From Heligmosomoides polygyrus polygyrus (Eukaryota > Nematoda > Chromadorea > Rhabditida > Heligmosomidae): a stretch of 64,000 nucleotides of DNA. Position numbers and translations under genes: made by a program. Below are positions 10,980 to 20,519 of the stretch, one piece after another. Numbering within the stretch: the first letter of the stretch is position 1; every line of letters starts with the position of its first letter. The stretch lies in the NCBI GenBank assembly GCA_947396885.1, contig OX377203.1:10401298-10465297 (forward strand), given 5' to 3'. The notes under the pieces were generated by a model. It was not told the DNA's origin. It was given only the letters and a program-made list of their open reading frames with translations, and ran no database searches.

Positions 10980-11570
10980 ATTTTATTTGAGTGAAGTAAA
11001 TCTGCCGGCAATATGGAGTTATGAAAGAGGCTCAGCCAGCCTAAAAACAATTTTTATGAGACTCTCGGAACGCTCGCTGATTGTGCGTAGCTACCTCCAG
11101 AAGCCAAACTTCGGACTACTTTTCTACGCTGCAAAAAACGATGCGCTGTTCATCGAACAGCTTATCGTTTTTTTTTGCAATGCTGGCATACAGTTCTAAT
11201 TGATAAGCAGTGCAGCTGCAAACAGAGAATGCGTGATAACTCCAATCTCCAGGGATGATACGCTGTGAAGTAATGCGTGCGCTTGAATTGTTCGCGGCAA
11301 ATTCTCACAACAAAATCAATTACAGGTCACACAAACACATTCTCCCCTAAAATTCCTGCAGCACAATCCCCACATCTTATGGCATACAACACTTAACAAT
11401 ACATAGAAGCGCCTTGGAAAACCTTATTTAAGAGGCAAATAGTTCTGCATGCCTTGGATGTTCCCAATGGAAGTTACCCCACTGAAGTTCTTTCTAACCA
11501 CAAAAACAATTACATTTAACATCTTAAAAAAAGGCTTTAACAACAGAGAGACACTCTCTGGGTTTCTTAT
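10980..11570. other. Spacer of palindrome 1
   Basis: 10.72-11.07 kb recurs in direct orientation at 38.94-39.35 kb. The remainder (11.2-11.57 kb) is unmatched. A 70-codon frame at 10987-11199 has no recognised domain. Confidence 0.4.
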
Positions 11571-11574
11571 GTAG

Positions 11575-12066
11575 ACTCTAACTACGCTCTTGCTGACCTA
11601 AAGCTTAAAGAAAGAATGGCAACATAGTAACAACTTGACAATCATTGGAACGAAATTCAAGGTGAGGCAACAATTAGTCTCGCGACAAATTTATTGCGTC
11701 AGCTGAGGAGACGCCCTATAGAGCTTGACTGCCAAAAGGCAATTCTTCGACAAATTGTTTTCTTTAATAGACGAAGAGCTTTAATAGTTAATTTTACAAC
11801 TCATGGCGCAAACGATGTAGCGCCAAGCTACAATCAGTTCCAATCACAACAACAAATTGTTACTTCCAGCACAACATTCCCAGTGGCACCCCTTCCACCA
11901 ATCAATGAACTGGTTGGTTGGCCTAGCCACCATACACCAACCTCACAAGGAGATATGAACTTACAAGACGGCTAAAATTTGGCTTCTTGCCAATTTCACA
12001 ATCAGTATTCCATCAAAAGACGGACTGGCTCGTACCTCCAAAATTACAACAGCATGACATCACTTT
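11575..12066 (+). pseudogene. Gag-like fragment of an LTR retrotransposon
   Basis: From about 11575 the reading corresponds to the gag start at 38592 but contains a TAG where copy 38592 has an open codon. It continues with RRRALIVNFTTHGAN, NQFQSQQQI and PLPPINELVGWPSHHTPTSQ. A stop replaces a Ser/Gly position at about 11973. No pol follows. A Bel/Pao-like origin is an inference. Confidence 0.45.
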
Positions 12067-12111
12067 AACTACACTTCGTTCCGCCCATCAAATGTGGCAC
12101 GTCCACGGCAG

Positions 12112-12188
12112 TATATAGACCGCAACCAATCGATAGTCCTCACACCTCGCTCTTCACAGCAGCCGTCCCAGCGACTTCAGACATCATG
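12112..12188 (+). promoter_or_regulatory. TATA-like promoter before a gag-like start
   Basis: TATATAG at 12112-12118 lies 68 bases before ATG 12186, which opens MTTDSSS. The layout is kept at 40303-40382 and, on the minus strand, near 9.63 and 38.02 kb. It may be the remains of an LTR promoter. Confidence 0.35.
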
Positions 12189-13517
12189 ACCACAGATTCC
12201 TCCAGTATGAAAACAACAAAACAAAAGGTAACAAGAAAACTAAACGGTGCACTCCAAAGTCCCGCCGGGACAGAGTACAATTCCTGAGTAGGGCGGCTGA
12301 GAATTTCTGTAAAACTACACAAACGCTTACTCTACAAGCTGTCGCACCCACTCGATTGATAGGTTCGATCCTATGTACATGATACAGGGCGCACTCTAGG
12401 AGGATTCCTGGCATGACAGAGCACTGGCGACGTACGCCGTGCTTGAGATACTCCGAAAACATGCAAGTCCTGGAAAATAAACTGATCCCCACAAAGAGCC
12501 TGCTCCACTCATTCGTTTTGGCCACCCAGTGCGAAAATGAGGTGGTCCGGTAAAGCTGTGTACGTCTATATGTGCAGCTGAAAGAGACGAATCGAACGGT
12601 ACCAACCATGTCTAAAAAACCTCGCATTCGAAAAGCACAGTGCACAGTACACATTCATTCCTCGAAACAGGCAAGCGCGAGAAGCAACAATAGGTATGCC
12701 GCAGCAATTACTCTTTGAAAAAGCACTTGAATTATTACCAACAAGGGAACCAATACTTAACGGATCACAGTTGCAGTTAAATATGTTGCTCGCTCAGTTA
12801 GTTGGAAGAATGTGTTTTGACATGGCATGCTGTTAGATACGCCAAAAAGCTAAACCTGTCCTAATTGACTCGACAATGTTCTAGGAAAACCTTTTTTTTT
12901 TCTTGACAATCGGCATTAAAATATAGAATTCGATTTCGTGCTCATATCATGTCCTCTTCAGTGAACAAAGCTGCAGAAAATCTCTGCAACGTCGAAGCCT
13001 CAGCTGGAAAGAGCATGACTATTAAGCCCCTCAGAAGCCACCTCAAAAGGTGGAAAATTGGAAGACAGCCTTCTTCAGAATGAAGACTCATTACGATCCC
13101 CTCCCTCATAGCGATGCCGGAGATGGCGAAGGTTTCAGCTCTGGATGGTTTTTTAACGGTGTAATAAAGAAATTACTGCTAAAGATGGGAAAGACGTAGA
13201 AGCGCGCTAAACGTAGCTTCTGGCATCGGTAATAGAAAGATTCTTGTCTAATATAAATTGGATAGAATGAACTATTTTCAGATATCCAGTCGGATATAAC
13301 CTATCTAAGTCTTCTACAAGACCGGAATTTGCTTGATTGCCGTTGTTCGATCATCCAACAATGCGAAGATTTTTGACCGAATCCAATGAACGCCCTCTAA
13401 CAACAGCTGGGATATCCCAATCGGTGTAGACGTTGAGATCTCCATACTTGCAAGCAAATGCAGCTGTGCCACACGGCCTGACAGCACTTACACGACGACA
13501 CTGGTAGCCCTGCGCTG

Positions 13518-13597
13518 GATAAAAGGCTACTAGCGGCGTGTCAGATCATCTCGGCAACGCGCATCGAAGATGCTGGCACTGGCTGTTAAAGCGGCGG
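13518..13597 (+). promoter_or_regulatory. TATA-like promoter with short first exon, right arm 1
   Basis: GATAAAAG at 13518-13525, ATG at 13570, and a GTAAGT donor at 13597 after nine codons (MLALAVKAA). The next exon is not identified. Reading through the donor gives the 76-codon open frame that is identical in the left arm. Confidence 0.35.
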
Positions 13598-14159
13598 TAA
13601 GTTCGTGTCGTTTCGCTTGCTTCACGGACAAGTTGGCGTTTCAAGACTTTTTTCGAAAAACGGGCGAGACTTGGGCGTTGAGGAAGGCAGCCATGAGGCA
13701 TTACCAGTGTTTGAGTACGTCTCCTTACTTGGAGCTCCCATCAGCCACTTATACTCGCTCGAGTTCCAGAGCTGAATACATTGGAGCCTCGACGCCGTAA
13801 CCTGGGCTCTAGTCCTTACAGTATGCTACATTCTTAATCTTCGATCGTTCTATGCAGTAGACTTCAGTATCTTTCTCTTTTACTGACAGGCAAGAGAAAC
13901 AAGGTTCGCCGAAGCTAAAGGTGTCTTGACCTCACGACCCTGGGATGCCACATACATTTCCCCATATCCTTGATTTGCGACAAGCGGTTGTCATGAAGTG
14001 AATTGGTCGGTGTATACTGTTCTCTTGGACCTTGATTTTGGGTCTTGGGTTCAAACAGGGCCAAGTGGCGCCTGCTTTGCCGTCTCGAGCACAACAACTT
14101 CTGATAGCAGCAGCTGTCCAGGCCAACCTCCCGAGTATGCAAGAGTCTAGCACCTCGTG

Positions 14160-14600
14160 AAATATACCTTTATTTATTTATTTATTTATGCGCCAAAGAC
14201 GCGCTATTACATCAAAGAACAGCAGGCAAAACTCTGGACTTGAACAAACTTAACAGTAGACACTTCAAAACTCAAAAATGACTAAAAACTAGAAAAAAGT
14301 TAATATAAAACTGAAAGACATACAGATTCCAGAGACATTCCGAGTTCTATTCTTCTGATCAATTTCGGTTTTTTTCGACGTATTCAAGGCGTCAAGCAAC
14401 TAGACAAATTGCTGGGTAGTTGGAGTAAATAAATTTGATTTCCTTCTAACCTAAACAGTATATACTACCCTTTTAAAACCGATCAACTCAGCTTATGACT
14501 GGATACATCTCTTAGGCTCAGCCTGGCTGCCAGGCAAGCTTAGCAGTTACAGCTATGCTTCTTTCTTTCGCTGGTCAGCTCCTAAGCTCCTATAATATAC
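14160..14600 (-). repeat. LINE 3'-tail-like sequence, right arm 1
   Basis: The minus strand ends in (AAAT)n, seen here as TTTATTTATTTATTTATG at 14171-14190. Inverted counterpart of 7150-7575. Confidence 0.4.
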
Positions 14601-15708
14601 AATACACATGTGCATGTATCCATCATTTTTCTCCATTTTCGCAGGATTGGTTTTGCTGTTAACGCGCGAGCTCAGGACAGCTTAAGGATTCTTTTCCATG
14701 TCTAATTAAGTGACCTCTGCTAAGCCAGAGAGCTTCGTATCTTTCATACATTACTTGGCAAAAGCACACTGCTTCAAGGTAGCCGGATTGGACCCAAAGG
14801 AAAAAGCTTTCTCATATCATTTCACTCTACGATCATTCAGCTTTGCTTAAGCAGTTAGTCCGCTTGTTTGAATCTATTACCCCTTACATTGAGAGTTACT
14901 TTTGATGTGTCTCTTGGCATTGTAATGTAGGTTAAGAAAAAATAAATCATTAAATAGACACTAGTACTCTACTGCTGATCACACTTACCTTCACATGCGG
15001 TTAGACATGATGCATGCGAAAAGTAGCAGGTCTCGTGCTATATCCTGTTCTATACCCCGGAAAGGGCACTTTCAAGAGTTAAGGTGAGTCCCAGCTGGTG
15101 GCGTTCCTCCTTGTCTTGCAAGGAATGCTGGTGAAACTGTTCATTAGGTTGTCTTTGCTTAGACGCCAAAAGTACTGATTAAGACTCATCTTCAAGAAAT
15201 CCCTTAGAGGCATGAAATATTACGTTGCTGCAGAAGTAAATGCCGAAATGGACATCGAAGTTCAAAACGTGATAAGTTGCCTCACCTGCTAGATGTTACA
15301 TGTAGTAACAATAAATCAAACTCCAGTTTGGAACACGCATAAAATGTTTTTGGCAGAGCAGGTGCCCTTCGTCGATTTTTCTGCCCCGCCTCTTCAACCT
15401 CCGGCGAAATTCATTATGACCAGAAAAAAATTCAAAATTCAGACAAACGCGATGTTCTAATTATGGCGGAAAATATCGAAATCCGAACCAAGATACCATA
15501 GCATGGCACTTATGTTCGTGAAAATGAAGCCCTTAACCAAGCCAGAGAGCGGCACGGTGAGCTTTGACACGAAGCGAGTAGCGGTGCTCCCCAGTCATGG
15601 ATCCGGTGCCTGTGAAAACGAAGGTGAAGGCGACAACATGGACTTTGCCTAACACTCTCGTTCATAAGCCAACATTTCAAGCAGTAAGTGGTTTTTGTTG
15701 TTTTATAG
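14600..15708 (+). repeat. Block 2 upstream region
   Basis: Inverted counterpart of block 1 (3.7-4.8 and 6.6-7.15 kb) without its 1.8-kb insert. An 87-nt open stretch with ATG at 15597 precedes exon 1 of the CAP gene by only 25 bases, too close for a normal intron. No separate gene supported. Confidence 0.4.
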
Positions 15709-16706
15709 CTCATTTGCTTTGCTGCAACACCTCTGGTCGATGGTGACTATGCTCACGGCGGAACCATAATTGGAGTAGGTATGTGGTATGAATGCAAATG
15801 CATAACTGAGCTGTCTTAAAATGCTTACAGAGCCTCCGGCAAAATGCAACCTGAACCCGCTTACAAAAAATGTGATAATGAAATTCTTCAAAGACCTCCG
15901 AACGAGTATCGCTGAAGGCCGTTACTTTCACGGCTATGACTTGGGTGGTCCAGGCATAGTGTATGGTCTGGTGCGTAAAGTCTACATCGTGCCCTTTTTT
16001 CACGTTTTTCACGATTTTAAACGCTTTATCAACTTACTTCAATTCCTCTGGTAATATCTGTAGCATTACGCTCTTTGTAGTGCTCATCTAGTTGTCGTTT
16101 ATGTTTTAGAACTGGGACTGCAACTTGTAGAAACGGGCGCGGGAATATAAACTGGCTGAGGTGAAGAATCCTGCCGATGTTATGGCAAAATACCCCACCA
16201 GGGGATGGACCGTCGCGCAGAGGTTTATGCTTATCTGTTTTCTGTTGCTGACGGAATGCGCATCTATGCTTTTTCCTTTCAGACAATTTACCGCAAATCC
16301 GAAAACAAACGAAGTTAGTCTTATGCTTCGTGAAATGCTTTCGAGCGATAGTGGAAAGTTACTGTGTCTGGTGAGTTCATTGCCTCTCTTGATTCAGTTC
16401 ACACTTTAACAGTTGTTTTGTTCTTCTCCTTTTAAAGAAGGCAGCTAAGTGAGCAACTTATTCGGATATAAAAAGTCTAAAAGAGGTAATATCTTCATAT
16501 TGAAATGCAGTTACTAATAGAATAAGTTGAAGGTTGTAGGGGCCCAGCTTCGACGACACAGCAATTTACCTATTTACTTTAATATTTATAGAATCGCAGG
16601 GTTTAGCCAACCAAACACGCTAAAGTGTCGAACCGCATGAAGTGTGACACATTGAATACTAGCTACCCACGCTTTTTGGGTCGTTCGTCCTCACTGCCCC
16701 TCCACA

Positions 16707-16880
16707 TCTAAGGGCTTGGTCATACTTCGCGAAAGCAGCGACAAGAGCGACAGGAGCGACAGCGCCGGTGTTCGACTATGATGAACACTTTTCGGCGGCG
16801 CGCGCTCGGTTTTAATCGATATTGACGTTTTTCACGGGAGACGACTCGCTCTTGTCGAGAAGTATGGACAGGCCTTAAGG
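16707..16880. mobile_element. MITE2 in the CAP copy 2 intron
   Basis: Inverted relative to the copy at 2.52 kb, as expected from the block inversion. Contains GCGACAAGAGCGACAGGAGC. Confidence 0.55.
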
Positions 16881-17258
16881 TCCCGTTTATACTTCCATCG
16901 CCGAGCGACGCGATTCGAACGGTGCGATGCGTCCCATTCCCAACAGAACTGAAAATTTTACGGAGAAAGCACAAAACATGTAAATGGTGTCGCCGAAGAA
17001 AAATAAAGCAAAAATCAAGAGCAAGTGCGAAGCCGCTCTGTGAAAATCAGCTGATCGGAGCCATATCGCGCCCCAATCCACTGCGATCTATCGGATCGCA
17101 CCCATTTCGAGCGCGACGCGATCCGACGCTGGGCGTCGGGATTGGTCACGGGTTCACGCGATCCACTCCGGACAGAGGACGTCGACGCCGTGCGGCACGA
17201 TAAATCAATTTGCCCTAATTGCGTAGCCATCGCGTCGCGCCGCGACGTAGTATAACCA
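16873..17258. mobile_element. MITE1 in the CAP copy 2 intron
   Basis: The left end CCTTAAGGTCCCGTTTATAC is kept and the right end is shortened (GACGTAGTATAACC). The interior is rich in GCGACGCGATCC. Confidence 0.55.
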
Positions 17259-17514
17259 GAAACGCAGAAACCAGGTTAAGCCGAAACGTTCATTACGATA
17301 ATCGAACAGCGGCATCGCAGGGCGGGATATCTCAATCGCAAAAGGGACACGTAAGTGTGGGATATGGTTGTGGAGTAACAACAAGTTTTCCGTAAGCAAG
17401 CCGAAAGCGAGTTTGAAGGGTGCGCACAACATGCTAATTGAACCAGCGCACATTTCTGTATCAGTATGCTAAACCTTGGGGGATGGATTCGTAGCTCATG
17501 ATTAGCTGATGGTG

Positions 17515-17760
17515 TTTCTCAAAAAATAAGGATGACTGGGAGGAAAAGGATAAATCATAGTGCTACTCAGTTCCTTTTGGGAAGCGCTATGCAATCCACT
17601 TCTGCGGTTTCCTGGAGGCAATGTGAATATGTAGTTGCCCTGAACAATGACTTCTGATAGCCAAACAATGGGCAACTTAGTGTTTTATTCTTTCCAAACC
17701 AATCTTTGACTATTCTACGAACAAGGAAAAGTAGAAGGTTTGACTGGCTCTCAGTGACGC
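17515..17760 (-). repeat. Old SINE-A in the CAP copy 2 intron
   Basis: Aligns by eye with the body and 3' half of the young SINE: AAGGAT tail, CTGGAGGCAATGTGAATATG against CGTGGAGGCGACATGAATGC. The tRNA head is lost. Confidence 0.5.
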
Positions 17761-18559
17761 TTTATAAAAACCTCATTTGCATTGTTTTGAAAAGTGGTAT
17801 TATCATATTTGTTACAGCGTTGACCCTACTATTAGACGTTATAGCCGCTAAAGAACAGGTCAGCCTATGTTGCTGACTTTGGTTTACTTACCCGGAACAT
17901 GTCATGAAAGGCAGCTAAACTAAGTCGACATTACCGTCGAAGCTTATACGGATCAATCCTTAGGCATGACCATCTAGAGGCAGTCGCTGATGCGCAAAGA
18001 AGTAAAGCAGCGCAGGAGAAGAGTGAACCCCCTTGAGCCCACCTCGTGATCTCACTCATCGAGCGGTGAGATAGGAGGAAGAGCACATCATAAAGCGGCA
18101 GCCTAAAGTGGTCTTTGATGGGCTACAGTGGACCTATTCTCTTCTCATTTCAGTTAGCCTATCCATTTATCTCCCGCGTCGGCTGCTCAACGTACGTCCA
18201 CCAATACACAAACCGAACAGCCGTAATGAGAATTGGTTGCGTCTATGACAGCAAGTACGTAGATTGTTATTGTTACACAGCATCAGCTTACTGATAAGGG
18301 ATTCGCATGATTTTCTTCTATTTCCAGGCCGCCAAACGACTTCAAAATAGTTCCGCTAACAGAAGAGAAGAATAGCACATACTGTAAGTCTGACGGTGAC
18401 TGCACTCACATTCCGGAGTCAAAGTGTCGCGAAAAGCTGTGCTTTGCTCCGCCATACAGCTACGTAAATGGGCATTAGCTGCACGTCTTCATTCCTGATG
18501 GATGGACTTCTTCGCATGATCAGCAGTTGATGTGCCATAACACTTCGCATAATGTGACA

Positions 18560-19079
18560 ATAAACTGTTAAGGGCTTCTAAGCTTTTGCATAACCAAAGA
18601 AAGCTTTCGTTCTTTTGTCTTGATAGTCGATGAAAGGCTATTCGTCATGCTCACTGCTGAGTTTTTGTCTTCTGGACCTACTACAGCATCGATGGAGGGA
18701 TCGCAGATGTGCCACTTCTCTTACTTTTTTCTTCTCGCAAGTATCAGAGAGGTAGGTTCAATACCAATGGGGAGCACTCCATAATCGCTTGCGAATGGCA
18801 GTTTAGCCATAAACACATGTGACACATACATCAGCGAAATAACCTGGTCCCCCTCCCCTGGAAATCATCGATCCTAACCAGAAATTTAAAAAAAGTCGCT
18901 ACGAAACAGACGACAAAAAGCGAACAACGCGTACAACATGCAACATAATAAAAAGGCCGTCGGGTGATGAATACTGCCCGCAGGCGTCACTCTATGTGTT
19001 TGACTGAGTCGACACGCACGCATTTGGTGCGCGGGAATTTGAAAACCTGGATTATGTGCGGAGCCGCTGGACCCTCTTC
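18560..19079. other. CAP copy 2 downstream region
   Basis: Matches 27.75-28.2 (inverted) and 46.9-47.4 kb (direct). No coding evidence. Confidence 0.4.
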
Positions 19080-19854
19080 ATGTTTTTGCAACTAATTTTT
19101 TTCAATATTCTAGCGATGGGACCCGCCATTTCTTGGAGAGTGCATCAGGTAAGCTCGTTTATATGTTATGCTGCGTGTGTTTTTCCTCAATTTGCTGTGC
19201 TTTACAAGCGATTATGGAGTGCCCTCTCATTGGGATTGAACCGAGAGGTAAAACAATTGTGATTTTGTAAGACATTTCTGTGTTTCCAAATTTTTTCAGA
19301 TTATTTCAATAAATGCGAAGGGTTGATGGTATGCGAAAAAAGTGTAGACTCCTCCTCTGCTTTCACAAATAAGGGGGACTTTCTAGATTCATGACAATAA
19401 AAACTTGAAGACACTTGCTGTCGTAGCTGCGATTATGCGTAATTGTTTTTGATTGGCTCCTAAGGAAGCATAGAGTGTACATACTGGAAATACTGTTATC
19501 GTGTAAATTATACATCATGTGAATGTATTTCATCATGGTTTTGTTGTTTCTTCACATTACGCATCATCATATCGTGTTGTATCGCATCAATTATTTTTTT
19601 TGCCTCATTTTGTGTGTTTCCTAAGGTAGTCTACGACCTGTGGTTTCGTGATGATACTTTTTAGGAAAATGTTTCAAATTTATTCTACTAGTGTTATTAG
19701 TAGGCCTGGAAGCGTGTTTTGCGCTTTTCCGCCTTTAAAAGAAGCACAGAACAGGTTAATCGGGCCAGGTAATAAAGAGATTGTAACACGCATTCAGTCG
19801 ATGCAGACGACCCTGAAATTTAAGGTTTGTGACGAGGGCATGGTGCAATCTTGA
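19080..19854 (+). CDS. Possible small secreted protein gene: signal exon and terminal exon
   Basis: ATG 19080 opens MFLQLIFFNILAMGPAISW, a good signal-peptide profile, and ends at a GTAAGC donor after 23 codons (19148). The same 69-nt exon is open at 27678-27610 (minus) and has a 1-base deletion at 47419-47486. A candidate last exon ends at 19854 with TLKFKVCDEGMVQS and a stop; its ending recurs at 48504-48545 as TLKFEVSDECIAQS. The acceptor and any middle exons are not fixed, so joining the two pieces is an inference. I do not recognise the family. Neighbouring sequence has been overwritten by SINE and RT insertions in copy 4. Confidence 0.3.
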
Positions 19855-20113
19855 CTGTTTTTACATTATGAAAATCTCGTTGTCTTATGCTTTCATATAA
19901 ATCACAAATATCTTTAAAAGGTTCATTTGGTACAGTGTTAGAGCCTTTCAACGTACATTTTTCAGAAGCCGTAGCGTGTTTTCAAGTTTAAACCTTAAAA
20001 AAGAGCACAAATCAGTTGAACACTTTGTTAAGAAATTATAACAAGTATTCAATCTAAACACAATCAATAGAGCGTAATGTGCACGGTTTCAGACGAGTGC
20101 ATGGCGCAATCCA
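19738..20113 (+). repeat. Diverged tandem duplication, about 110-bp units
   Basis: 19738-19853 and 20000-20113 both run from AAGAGCACA/AAGAAGCACAGA through ATTCA(G/A)TC to GACGAG(G/T)GCATGGxGCAATC. The first unit is open and the second has stops, so the second may be a dead duplicate of the terminal exon. Confidence 0.45.
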
Positions 20114-20124
20114 CACCGCTCGTA

Positions 20125-20416
20125 GGATAAAGGATAAGGATAAAGGACGGCGTTACTCAATCCCTTCTGGGATGCGCCAGCGCATTCTACATCTACGGGA
20201 TGTCGTGGAGGCGACATGAATGCGTATTTGGCCATACAATGACTTGCGGTGGTCAGCCGATGAACAAGTCAGCGCTCTATCCTTTCCAAACAAGTCTGGT
20301 ACCAATTCACCGACCAGGTTGGAAGGCTTTGTTGCCCTGGGCGGGAAACCCGAACCAGGAACCTGGTATCGGGTGCACGCGACAGTCGCGCCTCCTCCGA
20401 CTGCGCAACACGCGCC
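20125..20416 (-). mobile_element. Young tRNA-derived SINE-A, 292 bp
   Basis: Target-site duplication CACCGCTCGTA at 20114-20124 and 20417-20427. The minus strand has a tRNA-like head with box A-like GCGCAGTCGG and box B-like GGTTCGGGTTTCC, and ends in TCCTTATCCTTTATCC. The same insertion with the same duplication is at 48820-49111. The empty site with a single TACGAGAAGTG is at 27195-27205 in block 3. Confidence 0.8.
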
Positions 20417-20519
20417 CACCGCTCGTATGTCAGAAAATTTATACTTTCTTAAGCTCTTGTATGAGCTTTTAATTTCCCAGTAGCGTTATTGTAAGCAAAG
20501 TTATCACCTTTCAAACAGT

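Larger units (their letters stand above)
7576..10980 (-). repeat. Junction unit, left arm of palindrome 1
   Basis: This is the inverted counterpart of 11.57-14.16 kb, with 1.7 kb extra. The stretch 8.75-9.23 kb recurs in part, in changed orientation, at 10.47-10.90 kb, showing an internal rearrangement. It contains, on the minus strand, two TATA-like promoters, a gag-like segment and a hAT fragment. Many of its short open frames have no domain. Confidence 0.6.
11570..14160 (+). repeat. Junction unit, right arm of palindrome 1
   Basis: Inverted counterpart of 7.58-9.99 kb. In 7942-8172 versus 13570-13800 the arms encode the same 76 residues; other parts differ by a few percent by eye. It lacks the hAT fragment of the left arm. 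Confidence 0.6.
15709..18478 (+). pseudogene. CAP/SCP-domain (ASP-like) gene, copy 2, with a nonsense codon
   Basis: Exons are 15709-15778, 15831-15970, 16110-16222, 16283-16370, a gap, 18154-18254 and 18328-18478. The lengths and phases equal those of the other copies. Exon 3 should read WDCNLEKRA, but the Glu codon is TAG at 16128-16130; copies 1, 3 and 4 have GAG. The remaining exons are open: exon 4 has NPKTNEVSLMLREML, exon 6 SRVGCS and RIGC, exon 7 YCKSDGDCTHIPESKC. AATAAA lies at 18559-18564. The gap of 1.8 kb holds MITE1, MITE2 and an old SINE where the middle CAP exon should be. It is best called a recent pseudogene; a sequencing or assembly error at one base is the alternative. Confidence 0.65.

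Noticed and set aside
15597..15683. An 87-nt open stretch with ATG before CAP exon 1, present at equal length in all four copies (3809-3723, 15597-15683, 31139-31053, 43941-44027)
   Set aside because: It would be joined to exon 1 by an intron of only 24-25 nt, below the usual nematode minimum, and in copy 3 the donor GT is AT. The true 5' exon is probably elsewhere.
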